49,683 nucleotides of DNA. Source: Acidobacteriota bacterium (GTDB taxonomy: Bacteria > Acidobacteriota > JAAYUB01). The notes under the pieces were generated by a model. The model was given only the letters and a program-made list of their open reading frames with translations, was not told the origin of the DNA and made no database searches. Below are positions 1-7,607 of the stretch, in pieces. The stretch is taken from contig JAKQOW010000179.1 in the NCBI GenBank assembly GCA_029565065.1, forward strand, positions 1 to 49,683, written 5' to 3'. Within the stretch, counting starts at the first letter, position 1; each line of letters starts with the position of its first letter. The position numbers and the translations under genes are program-made.

Positions 1-10
1 GCGGTTGGAA

Positions 11-330
11 GATAGGAGATAGGAGATAGGAGTTACGAGTTTTTCGTGATCGTAATCGTAATTCGTCATCGTGATCGTAATCGGGGCTCGAGGCTAGAGA
101 CTCGAGGCTCGTTCCCGTAACGCGGACAACGGGTCTCGAGGTTCGGGGCTCGGACCTCGCTCCTGACGCTCAACGATCAACCATCAACCATCAACTGACT
201 CGAACTACGGATCCGGGTTCCGGGACCTAGGTTCTGGGTCCTAGATTGTGGATCCCAGTTCCCAGCATCCAGGTCCTGTCCCTCCTGTTCACCCATTCAC
301 CGATTCACCGACTCACCGTTCCTCTGCTCG
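11..330. repeat. Repeat island 1: ordered blocks of short degenerate tandem words
   Basis: Non-coding sequence made of consecutive arrays of 6-9-nt words. From left to right on the + strand they are GATAGGA words (about 11-39), CGTAAT/CGTGAT words (46-85), GGCTCGAG/GGTTCGGG words (85-150), ATCAACC words (170-196), GGACCTAGG/GGTCCTAG words (210-275) and TTCACCGA words (287-325). The same words recur at about 31405-31620 and 43180-43629. The downstream gene on the minus strand ends at 902. Open frames across this stretch have repetitive, unlikely composition and are not called as genes. Function is unknown. Confidence 0.8.
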
Positions 331-356
331 TGGCACGATCCACCGGTCGGCAACGT

Positions 357-606
357 GGAGGTACCGCGAGCGGCAGCGAGCGGCGCGAAAGCCCAATCGG
401 CACGCCCTGCTCCAGGCGCCCAACCACTCTGTTCCTGCCGCTTGAATGCTTCCGGGATCAACGGGCCAACCATCGCCGCGGGTTCGGCAACGGCGCCTCA
501 GGTCGCGTGACACGCACGGCCGCTACCGTGATGGAATGGTGTCGCGGCGTCGGGACATCGAGGCGGCTGGCCCCACGCGCCGCTCGCAGCCGCTCGCGGT
601 ACCTCC
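357..606. repeat. 31-bp near-perfect inverted repeat flanking 188 nt
   Basis: Arms 357-387 and 576-606 are reverse complements at 30 of 31 positions; each carries the core GGTACCGCGAGCGGC. The 188-nt interior (388-575) has no convincing coding frame. No target-site duplication is visible directly outside the arms, and no transposase lies nearby. It could be a REP/MITE-like element or a large RNA hairpin; the sequence alone does not decide. Confidence 0.7.
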
Positions 607-845
607 CGCCCGCCGGCTGTTTGATCTTGCTCATGGCTTCAGTAAAAAATCCTGCCAAAAAATTGACAGAAAATCGAGAGTTACTGAGTAATCGTGCTCG
701 AGACTCGAGGATCGATCCCGACGCGCACCGAACGGAACCAAGGCGGCATCATGCCGCCGTACACCAGACCGTCATGCTGTTTCACGATGGATCGCGGCCA
801 GGCAGCGGGCCGCCTCCGGCAGGACGCGGCCAACTCCCGATCCGA
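607..845. other. Intergenic stretch without a recognisable gene
   Basis: Between the inverted repeat and the last repeat block I see no credible gene. There is an A-rich patch near 640-672 and a scattered word (693-713, GCTCGAGACTCGAGG) resembling the block at about 90-110. A TTGACA occurs at 663-668, but no good -10 follows at the right distance. Confidence 0.5.
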
Positions 846-913
846 TTGCGATTCTCGATTACGATCACGATTACGATTACGATTACGATTACGATTACGA
901 ATTACGAGTTGAG
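846..913. repeat. CGATTA tandem block overlapping the 3' end of the EI24-type gene
   Basis: About nine consecutive CGATTA/CGATCA-type units run from about 850 to 908. They are the inverted counterpart of the CGTAAT block at 46-85. The stop codon of the minus-strand gene (902-904) and its last codons lie inside the block, so the array reaches into the coding sequence. Confidence 0.8.
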
Positions 914-1750
914 GGGGAGGCGGCCGGTGAGGCGGAGGTGGGCGTAGAGCAGGGTGCCGCCCGTGACGGCGACGGGGAGGCAAATGAAGTTCAGCAGCGG
1001 GATCCAGAGCATCGCCGCCGTGGCCGCGCCCAGGCCCATCGTCACGGCCTTGTGCCGCCAGACCACGCGATACTTGTCCGTCCAGCGGAGGCGGTCGCGG
1101 GTCAGCGGGCCGTCCAGCATCTCGCGGGCCAGGAAGAACGCCGACGCCACCGAACTCCCCGCCATGAACAGCGCCTGGCCCGCCGCCGGGATCAGGTTGA
1201 GCAGGAGCAGCAGGCCCATCACCGCCAGGTACAGGGCGAAGTTCAGCAGGGAATGCCAGATGGAGACGCTGACCTGCCGGAAGAACACCGGCCAGGCGAA
1301 TCCTTCGGGACGCGGTCCCAGGGTCAGCTCCTCCACCCGCTCCGACAGGTAATCCAGAAACGGGGTCAGGACGAGTCCCGCCACACCGTAGATGCAAATG
1401 ACGCCCAGCGCGATCAGGAAGAGCGCCACGAACGCCACTCCAGCCAGCCACATGCCGGTGAGGAGCATGTCGCCGAAACCGATTCCCGCCGGCCGTGCCC
1501 AGAACGTTCCCACCAGTTCCGGCGCCCAGATCAGCGCCGCCGCCACCACGAGCAGGACCAGGACCATGTTAAGGGCCGCCGGGACGATGATCTGCAGCAG
1601 CAGCCGGGGATGGGTGAGGAGGAGGCGCAGGCCGCGCCATGGCGCCCCGAAGCCAAAGAGGAAGCGGCGGAGCGCGCCGCGGTCCAGCGGGTCGGTGGAC
1701 TCCGGACGCGGAACCGGGGCAGGGGCTGGAGACTGAGTCGGTGGCTGCAT
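902..1750 (-). CDS. EI24 / CysZ-like integral membrane protein
   Basis: A protein of 282 residues with a proline-rich N-terminus (about 1-22), then several long hydrophobic segments (roughly 45-80, 90-135, 165-205 and 235-275). The layout and the RFLFGFGAPWRGLRLL entry helix resemble the EI24/CysZ family, whose E. coli member is linked to sulfate uptake. Transport of any particular substrate here is not shown. The ATG at 1750 is chosen because the open frame upstream runs through the promoter region of the divergent gene; a GTG two codons earlier is possible. The Shine-Dalgarno is weak. The last codons sit in a CGATTA repeat block, so the C-terminus may vary between strains. Confidence 0.75.
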   Translation of the reverse strand: MQPPTQSPAPAPVPRPESTDPLDRGALRRFLFGFGAPWRGLRLLLTHPRLLLQIIVPAALNMVLVLLVVAAALIWAPELVGTFWARPAGIGFGDMLLTGMWLAGVAFVALFLIALGVICIYGVAGLVLTPFLDYLSERVEELTLGPRPEGFAWPVFFRQVSVSIWHSLLNFALYLAVMGLLLLLNLIPAAGQALFMAGSSVASAFFLAREMLDGPLTRDRLRWTDKYRVVWRHKAVTMGLGAATAAMLWIPLLNFICLPVAVTGGTLLYAHLRLTGRLPLNS

Positions 1751-1824
1751 GGTCACGGCTTTTTCCCGGTCGATTGTAGACGCACCGGCGCCGGGGATCA
1801 AGACCCTCCCGCTTCGGGAAACTC

Positions 1825-1853
1825 TTGGCGCCGTTCGGCGCATCCCGTATAAT
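1825..1853 (+). promoter_or_regulatory. Sigma70-type promoter for the DUF374 / lhgO pair
   Basis: TTGGCG (1825-1830), a 17-nt spacer and a consensus TATAAT (1848-1853) lie about 42 nt before the start codon at 1895. The same TTGGCG-N17-TATAAT combination precedes the baeRF gene at 37886-37914. Confidence 0.7.
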
Positions 1854-1894
1854 CCGGCCATGGCCCGCACGCCGTCAACCCAGGACTGACCGGC

Positions 1895-2629
1895 ATGACC
1901 GCCGATGCCCCGCAACCGAACGCTCCGGTGCCGGATTCCCGCCGTCCCGAGACGCTGGGTGACCGGCTGTTCCGGCGTGTGGGCGCGCCGCTGATTGCCG
2001 GTTACATCCGGGCGCTGGCGGCCACCCAGCGGCTGCGGATCAAGGGGCTGGAGCATTTCGACGCGGCCAAGGCGTCCGGACGCCCCATCGTGTTCGCATT
2101 CTGGCACGAGGACCTGTTCAATACCGAGATCGTCAACCTGCGGTTCGGGCCGAAAGGCCGCGTGGCCGTCATGATCAGCCGCTCCCGCGACGGCGAGATG
2201 CTGGCCCGGGTGATGGAGCGCCTGGGTCTGGTGGCGGTTCGGGGGTCGTCCAGCCGCGGGGCGGTGGGCGGGCTCGTCGAGCTGAAGCACTGGCTGGCCA
2301 GGCCGCCCGATCCGCATCCCCGCTGCGCCGCGCTGGCCCTGGACGGGCCCCGGGGACCCCGGCGGGTGGGGAAGCCGGGTGCGGCGCTGCTGGCGCGGCG
2401 CGCCGGGGCGATGGTGGTGACGCTGGGATTCGATCCGCGCCCGCGGATCACCTTCAACTCGTGGGACCGGACCCGCCTCCCGTGGCCGTTCGGGCGGTTC
2501 GTCGTCCGGGCGGCGATTCTGGACACAAGCGATTGGGGCGAGGATGACACGGCCAACCTGGCGCTGATGACGGCGCACCTGGAGCCGGCGGACTCGGCCG
2601 GCGGGCCAGGGGATGACCGCGCACACTGA
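1895..2629 (+). CDS. DUF374 family lysophospholipid-acyltransferase-like protein
   Basis: A protein of 244 residues. The DUF374 signature is clear: FAFWHEDLF with the presumed catalytic His71, the SRSRDGE motif near 95-101, RGSSSRGA at 117-124 and ALDGPRGPR at 148-156. The family is related to the PlsC/LpxL acyltransferases and often sits with lipopolysaccharide genes, so acyl transfer to a membrane lipid or lipid A precursor is the likely role; the acceptor cannot be read from sequence. It starts about 42 nt after a good promoter and is followed after 17 nt by the FAD oxidoreductase gene, so the two are probably co-transcribed. Confidence 0.85.
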   Translation: MTADAPQPNAPVPDSRRPETLGDRLFRRVGAPLIAGYIRALAATQRLRIKGLEHFDAAKASGRPIVFAFWHEDLFNTEIVNLRFGPKGRVAVMISRSRDGEMLARVMERLGLVAVRGSSSRGAVGGLVELKHWLARPPDPHPRCAALALDGPRGPRRVGKPGAALLARRAGAMVVTLGFDPRPRITFNSWDRTRLPWPFGRFVVRAAILDTSDWGEDDTANLALMTAHLEPADSAGGPGDDRAH

Positions 2630-2646
2630 GTCGGGAGAGTGGCAGC

Positions 2647-3810
2647 ATGGAGGCCATCGGAGGAGCGGTGATCGGTGGCGGCGCGGTCGGTTGCGCCGTA
2701 GCGTGGGAACTGGCGAAATCAGGCCTCACGGATCTCTTCCTGTTCGAGCGGCTGGACAGCGTGGGGGAAGCCCAATCGGGCCGCAATTCCGGCGTCATCC
2801 ACGCCGGGATCTATTACGCGGCCGGGTCGGTCAAAGCCACCCTGTGTCTCGAGGCCAACGGTCTCATGTACGAATTCTGCCGCCGCCATGGCGTGCCGCA
2901 CGCCCCGGTGGGCAAACTCGTGGTGGCCGCCTCGACCGACGAACTGCCCGGATTGGAAGCGGTTTGCGCCCAGGCGGCGGCCAACGGAGTGCCGGGAGCG
3001 CGCCGGCTGGACCGGGCCGGTGTCCGGGCCCTGGAGCCCAATGTGGACGTTCCGGCGGCGCTCCACACGCCCACCACCGGCATCGTGGACGCCGCCGCGT
3101 ACACCCGCACCCTGGCCCGGCTGGCCCGGGGAGCGGGCGCCCAGGTGGTGACGGGATTCGACGTCGTAGCCGTAGAGCCGCGCGGGGGCGTTTTCGAGAT
3201 CACCGGGCGGCGGGGCGGGCGCGAGGAGACCGTGGCCGCCGAAGTCGTGGTCAACGCGGCGGGATTGTATGCCCACACCATCGCCCGGATGGTCAATCCC
3301 GATTGGGGCTTCCGGCCGGTGCCGCTGCGAGGAGAATACTACAAATTCAACCGCCGCCGGCGCACCGATATCTGGCTCAACGGACTGAACGTCTATCCGG
3401 TTCCCCAGCCCCTGCGGCTCGGTGACGAGCGGCTCAGCATGGTGGGCATTCACCTGACGCCCACATTCGGGCTGGGCCGCGACGGCCGCGTGGCGGTGGG
3501 CGACACGGTCACCGTCGGCCCGGAATTCGGTCCCGCCGCCGGGCCGGAGGATTACGGGGGAGAGCGGCAGCCGGCCGGACACTTTCTGGAACAGGCCGGC
3601 CGTTACTTCCCCAACCTTCGGTTGGAGGACCTGGAATTGGATTTCACCGGGATCATGGTCCACCTGCCGGGCGAACGGGATTTCATCATCCGGCGCGACC
3701 CGCGGCACGGAGATTGTATCCATCTTCTGGGGATCGACTCCCCCGGCCTGACGTGCTCGCTGGCCATCGCCCGCCGGGTGCGCGGCCTCCTGACGGGATC
3801 GAACGGCTGA
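2647..3810 (+). CDS. lhgO: L-2-hydroxyglutarate oxidase-like FAD-dependent oxidoreductase
   Basis: A protein of 387 residues of the DAO superfamily. The N-terminal dinucleotide fold has GGGAVG at 10-15 and an acidic residue ending the second strand (FLFERL, 31-36). The family-typical SGRNSGVIHAGIYY follows at 44-57, and a C-terminal FAD-contact segment (GIDSPGLTCSLAIA) near 365-378. LhgO enzymes oxidise L-2-hydroxyglutarate to 2-oxoglutarate and pass electrons to the membrane quinone pool. The length matches the family. The start is supported by GGGAGAG about 8 nt upstream. It is likely co-transcribed with the acyltransferase gene. Related glycerol-3-phosphate dehydrogenase-like oxidases are the main alternative. 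Confidence 0.85.
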   Translation: MEAIGGAVIGGGAVGCAVAWELAKSGLTDLFLFERLDSVGEAQSGRNSGVIHAGIYYAAGSVKATLCLEANGLMYEFCRRHGVPHAPVGKLVVAASTDELPGLEAVCAQAAANGVPGARRLDRAGVRALEPNVDVPAALHTPTTGIVDAAAYTRTLARLARGAGAQVVTGFDVVAVEPRGGVFEITGRRGGREETVAAEVVVNAAGLYAHTIARMVNPDWGFRPVPLRGEYYKFNRRRRTDIWLNGLNVYPVPQPLRLGDERLSMVGIHLTPTFGLGRDGRVAVGDTVTVGPEFGPAAGPEDYGGERQPAGHFLEQAGRYFPNLRLEDLELDFTGIMVHLPGERDFIIRRDPRHGDCIHLLGIDSPGLTCSLAIARRVRGLLTGSNG

Positions 3811-3828
3811 TGGTCGGCGGCGGCAGGT

Positions 3829-3844
3829 TGCCGGTCGACCGGCA
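3829..3844. terminator. Perfect 16-nt palindrome between convergent genes
   Basis: TGCCGGTCGACCGGCA lies between the stop codons of lhgO (+) and pckA (-). It can form a hairpin on either strand but no T-run follows, so a terminator role is tentative. Confidence 0.35.
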
Positions 3845-3873
3845 GGGTGACCGATGTCAAGAGGGGGGACGAC

Positions 3874-5511
3874 TCAGTGCTTCGGGCCGGCCTTGGCCAC
3901 GCCGGCGGGGCACCGGGCCTTGTATTTCTTGAAATTCTCCGCGAACCGGAAGGCCAGGGCGCGGTAGCACTTCGCGTATGCGTCCTTGCCGCGCCAGGCC
4001 CGCTCGGGATGCAGCAGATCCTCGGGCACGTTGGGGCAGGCGAGGGGGACGGAGAATCCGAACACGGGGTCCTTGCGATACTTGACTTTGTCGAGCGCGC
4101 CGTCGAGGGCCGCCTGCAGCAGGGCGCGGGAGTGGTGGAGACCGATGCGCTTGCCCGACCCGAGCCGGCCCACCCAGCCGGTGTTCAGCAGCCAGCAGTT
4201 GATGCCGTGGCGGATGATCTTGCGCAGTAGCAGGTCGGCGTAAACGCCGGGCGGCAGGACCATGGACGGGGCGCCGAAGCAGGGGCTGAAGACGGCTTCC
4301 GGTTCCGCGCCTTTGCCGGCCTTGGTGGTGCCGATCCGGGCCGAATAGCCGGAGATGAACTGGTAAACCGCCTGCTCGGGGGTGAGCCGGGCGATGGGCG
4401 GCATGACGCCCGAGGCGTCGCCGACGAGCAGCACGATGTGCCGGGGGTGCCCTGCCGGCTGTTCGGGCACCGCCTGATCGAGGAACGCCAGGGGGCAGGC
4501 ACAGCGCGCGTTGTCGGTGCGGGACACGTCGCCGAGGTCGGGGATCCGGCTCAGCGGATCGTATGCGACATTCTCCAGGATGCTGCCGAACCGGCGGGTG
4601 GCGGGGTGGAGCTGCGGCGCGGCGGCCGCGGTGAGACCGGCCACCCGGGCATAGCAGCCGTGCTCCAGATTGAAGACCCCCTCGTCGCTCCAGCCGTGCG
4701 CGTCGTCGCCGAGCAGGCGGCGACGCGGGTCGGCGGCCAGCGAGGTCTTGCCGGTGCCCGGCAGGCCGAAGAGCAGCGCCGGATCCCCCTCGGGACCGAC
4801 GTTGGCCGCGCAGTTCAGGGTCAGGACGCCGTCCAGGGGCAGCATGTAGTTCAGGTAGGTGATGACCGCCCGCTTGATCTCGCCAGCATAGGCCGTGTTG
4901 CCGATGAGGGCCAGCCTCTGGCCGAGGCTAAGGGCGACAAAGGTCTGCGACGCTGCGCCGTCGATCTCCGGCGAGCCCTGGAACGAGGGGACGCACAGGA
5001 CGGTGAAGTCGGGCGTAAAGTCGCGCTGCGCGTCGAGCGTATAGGCGGGGCGGAACAGATGGCGGGCGAACAGGCTGTGCCAGGCCAGCTCGGTGATCAC
5101 GCGGACGGCCACGCGTCGACCGGGATCGACGCCCGCGTAGACGTCCTGGACGAACACGTCCCGGTCCATCAGGTAGGCGTGCAGCCGGTTCAGGAGGCCG
5201 CTGAATTTCGCCGGGCTGAACGGCCGATTGTGCTGGCCCCACCCGATGTGGTTTTCGGTGGACGCTTCGCGGGTGATGAACGCGTCATTGGGCGACCGGT
5301 CCGTGTGCCGGCCGGTGTCCACCAGGACAGGCCCGTCGGCGGCCAGCCGGCCCTCGCCGCGGAACACGATCTCTTCGCACAGCGCCGGGACCGGCAAATT
5401 CCAGTAGACCCGGTGGAGCTTGGGGAACCCCTGGTGCTTCAGGGTGAAGGAGCTGGCCCGCTCCTGGGCAATGCTCTGCGCCGGCGTTTTGATCTCAAGG
5501 AAGTGCTTCAT
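3874..5511 (-). CDS. pckA: Phosphoenolpyruvate carboxykinase (ATP)
   Basis: A protein of 545 residues, as expected for the ATP-dependent enzyme, which interconverts oxaloacetate plus ATP with PEP, CO2 and ADP in the cytosol. Visible motifs are the substrate-binding region TGRHTDRSPNDAF (67-78), NTAYAGEIKR with the metal-binding Lys213, the Walker A loop GLPGTGKT (249-256) and the kinase-2 aspartates in LLGDDAHGW (269-270). The gene overlaps the stop codon of the upstream aminotransferase gene by 4 nt (ATGA), so the two are translationally coupled. The aminotransferase may feed it oxaloacetate from aspartate. Its end faces lhgO. Confidence 0.95.
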   Translation of the reverse strand: MKHFLEIKTPAQSIAQERASSFTLKHQGFPKLHRVYWNLPVPALCEEIVFRGEGRLAADGPVLVDTGRHTDRSPNDAFITREASTENHIGWGQHNRPFSPAKFSGLLNRLHAYLMDRDVFVQDVYAGVDPGRRVAVRVITELAWHSLFARHLFRPAYTLDAQRDFTPDFTVLCVPSFQGSPEIDGAASQTFVALSLGQRLALIGNTAYAGEIKRAVITYLNYMLPLDGVLTLNCAANVGPEGDPALLFGLPGTGKTSLAADPRRRLLGDDAHGWSDEGVFNLEHGCYARVAGLTAAAAPQLHPATRRFGSILENVAYDPLSRIPDLGDVSRTDNARCACPLAFLDQAVPEQPAGHPRHIVLLVGDASGVMPPIARLTPEQAVYQFISGYSARIGTTKAGKGAEPEAVFSPCFGAPSMVLPPGVYADLLLRKIIRHGINCWLLNTGWVGRLGSGKRIGLHHSRALLQAALDGALDKVKYRKDPVFGFSVPLACPNVPEDLLHPERAWRGKDAYAKCYRALAFRFAENFKKYKARCPAGVAKAGPKH

Positions 5512-6725
5512 GACCAGTCTTTGACGATTTTTCGGTCACCGATGTACAGTTCGCTCGGCGCGTTGGGATCCAGAGCCCATTTGATCCGTTCGACGCCCTC
5601 GGTGACGTCCTTGACGGAGCCGCAGTAGCTCAGGCGGAGGTGGCCTTCCATGCCGAACTCTCGCCCGGGCACGGTCACGACCAGGACCTTCTCCAGCAGG
5701 AAACTGGACAGCTCCACCGAGTTGCGATTGAAGGCGGAGAAATCCGGCAGGCAGTAGAACGTTCCCTCGGGCTTGATGAGGCGGACGCCATCGAACGCGT
5801 CGAACTCCCTGGCCATCACGTCACGGTTGTTCTGGAGCGTCAGGCGGAGGCTCTCGACGCAGCTCTGGGAGCCGGTCAGGGCGCCCACGGAGGCGTGCTG
5901 GGAGATGGTGGCGGGGCACGACGTGGTCTGACCCTGCACGTTGACCATCACCGAGACGATCGCGCGCGGCGCGATGGTCCAGCCGATGCGGAAGCCGGTC
6001 ATGGCGTACAGCTTGGACACGCCGTTGATCACGATGACCTTGGAGCTTTCCAGGTCCTCCTTGGCCCACTGGTAGGCGTTCGCGGCCCGCTTCCCATCGA
6101 ACACCAGCTGGTGGTAGATGTCGTCCATGATGACATAGATGTTCTTCTTCTCGCAGAACTGGACGATCTGGGCGATCAACTCCTCGGAGTAGACGGCGCC
6201 GGAAGGGTTGTTGGGGCTGTTGATGATGATGGCTTTCGTGTAGGCCGTCACCGCGCGGGTGATCTCGTCGAAGCGGGGCTCGAAGCCGCCGTCTTCCGGC
6301 TTGACGATTACAGGGACGCCGTACACCATCTTGACCATGTCCGGATAGCTGACCCAGTAGGGGGCCAGGATGATCACCTCATCCTGCGGGTTGAGCAAGG
6401 TGAACAGCAGCACAGAGAGCGACTGCTTGGCGCCGCCGGATACGATGACGTTCTCGGGCGCGACGGTCCGGTTGTAATGCTGTTCGGTGTAGCCGATGAC
6501 CGCCCGCTTGAGTTCCGGAATCCCGCTGGTGGGCGTGTACCGCACTTCACCGGTGTTGAGCTGGGCGACGGAGGCGCGGATGGCCTCGACGGGCACCTTG
6601 CTCTTGGGCTCACCGGCGCCTAGATGGATCACCGGTTCCCCCTTCGCCTGGAGCACCCGGGCGGCCTGGTTCAGTTTCAGGGTCGGCGACTCGGCGATGG
6701 AACGGGCCAATTGACTGATGCTCAT
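5508..6725 (-). CDS. Class I pyridoxal-phosphate aminotransferase, probably aspartate type
   Basis: A protein of 405 residues, fold-type I. PLP-lysine is Lys238 in NGVSKLYAMTGFRIGW. NSPNNPSG (169-176), the cofactor-contacting DDIY (201-204) and the C-terminal substrate-carboxylate Arg in HLRLSYCGS are present. Family members include aspartate, aromatic and alanine aminotransferases. Coupling to pckA through a 4-nt ATGA overlap favours an aspartate/oxaloacetate role, but this is inference from context. The start at 6725 has GAGGAGG upstream, and a strong promoter lies at 6814-6841, giving a leader of about 80 nt. Confidence 0.88.
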   Translation of the reverse strand: MSISQLARSIAESPTLKLNQAARVLQAKGEPVIHLGAGEPKSKVPVEAIRASVAQLNTGEVRYTPTSGIPELKRAVIGYTEQHYNRTVAPENVIVSGGAKQSLSVLLFTLLNPQDEVIILAPYWVSYPDMVKMVYGVPVIVKPEDGGFEPRFDEITRAVTAYTKAIIINSPNNPSGAVYSEELIAQIVQFCEKKNIYVIMDDIYHQLVFDGKRAANAYQWAKEDLESSKVIVINGVSKLYAMTGFRIGWTIAPRAIVSVMVNVQGQTTSCPATISQHASVGALTGSQSCVESLRLTLQNNRDVMAREFDAFDGVRLIKPEGTFYCLPDFSAFNRNSVELSSFLLEKVLVVTVPGREFGMEGHLRLSYCGSVKDVTEGVERIKWALDPNAPSELYIGDRKIVKDWS

Positions 6726-6813
6726 GATCGACAGGTCCTCCTCGAACTGCCGCGGAACCGGTCGGGTGGAATCAGCCGATCCGGCCCGCCATGATGGGGA
6801 AAGAGTCTTTCAT

Positions 6814-6841
6814 GTTATACCCCGCCCGAAGGATGTGTCAA
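6814..6841 (-). promoter_or_regulatory. Strong sigma70-type promoter for the aminotransferase-pckA operon
   Basis: Read on the minus strand: TTGACA (6841-6836), a 16-nt spacer and TATAAC (6819-6814). It is one of the best promoter matches in the window and is correctly placed upstream of 6725. Confidence 0.75.
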
Positions 6842-6855
6842 CCGCACAATGGGCA

Positions 6856-6868
6856 ATTGTTTAACAAT
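6856..6868. promoter_or_regulatory. Operator-like palindrome ATTGTTTAACAAT
   Basis: A perfect 6+1+6 dyad in the AT-rich divergent spacer, just upstream of the -35 of the aminotransferase operon and upstream of the exopolysaccharide locus. It could bind a dimeric regulator of either side; no regulator is encoded nearby. Confidence 0.4.
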
Positions 6869-6903
6869 ATTGGAATGGCACCATCTCGATTCCCATATTT
6901 TTC

Positions 6904-6959
6904 TTGCAGGTATACCTAAGAATCTGTTAGATTTAATCTGACACATTTTATTGTGTGTC
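6904..6959 (+). promoter_or_regulatory. Candidate promoter and dyad upstream of the exopolysaccharide locus
   Basis: TTGCAG (6904-6909), a 17-nt spacer and TTAGAT (6927-6932) form a weak promoter match. Directly downstream, GACACA (6940-6945) and TGTGTC (6954-6959) form an inverted repeat about 28 nt before the first start codon, placed to act as an operator or leader hairpin. Confidence 0.4.
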
Positions 6960-6986
6960 GTGTATTCTGACTGAGGGTGTGCACGC

Positions 6987-7562
6987 ATGAAGATCAAAAC
7001 GCTGGCTGTGTGTATCTTGTTGGTGGCAACCGGGGCCGCGTGGGCCGCTGACAGCCCGGGCGATTCCATGACTGTCGGCCGGTACACCGAGCTGCTGGTC
7101 CCCGCACTGGGGCTGGAGAGCCGGCTTCCCCCCACTTACAAGGACCTGGGCGCCGCCGAAGCCTGCCAGGTGAGGCGGAGCGTTCTGGTCGCCCACGGCC
7201 TTGAGGCTTTCACCCGCGCCGATTGCTCCCAGTGCGTCACTCGTTGCCTGCTGGCGGAGGTGACCTTCGAGCTGGTGCGGCGGCAGTACAACTTCACGGC
7301 CGTCACGTGCGAGGACAAGATCCGTCTCCTGGCCGAGGCGGGCCTGGTGACCGCCGGCGAGCCCGGAGAGTGCCTGCCGGCCAATGACGTGCTCCGGTTG
7401 ATGCAGTTGCCCGCGTTCACCGCCGCGGTGGCCGCCTACGCCGCGGGCAAGCCCATGGGCACCCAGCCGAACGACCTGCTGACGGACCCCTTCGGCAATT
7501 ACCGGCTGAAGAATGTCACCGAAGAGACCGCCAGCCCCGTTTATCCTTCCCGGAAAAAGTGA
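6987..7562 (+). CDS. Secreted Cys-containing protein of unknown function
   Basis: A protein of 191 residues. A typical signal peptide ends near VATGAAWA (residue 20). The mature part has six cysteines (about 60, 80, 83, 87, 108, 129), three in a CxxCxxxC cluster, and a charged Ser/Lys-ending tail. I do not recognise the family. Disulfide bonding in the periplasm or a metal or haem-like ligand set are both possible; only CxxC is present, not the CxxCH haem motif. It is the first gene of the polysaccharide locus: the outer-membrane barrel starts 45 nt after its stop. A role in polymer assembly is therefore plausible but unproven. Confidence 0.75.
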   Translation: MKIKTLAVCILLVATGAAWAADSPGDSMTVGRYTELLVPALGLESRLPPTYKDLGAAEACQVRRSVLVAHGLEAFTRADCSQCVTRCLLAEVTFELVRRQYNFTAVTCEDKIRLLAEAGLVTAGEPGECLPANDVLRLMQLPAFTAAVAAYAAGKPMGTQPNDLLTDPFGNYRLKNVTEETASPVYPSRKK

Positions 7563-7607
7563 GTCGGTTTGGGAACCGACAGAGTCGATCACACGGAGGT
7601 TGCGCTC

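Noticed and set aside
357..606. Insertion sequence
   Set aside because: No transposase frame between the arms and no flanking target duplication.
246..947. Long open frame on + across repeat island 1
   Set aside because: Encodes low-complexity repeats (ITITIT), has no ribosome-binding site and runs through inverted repeats.
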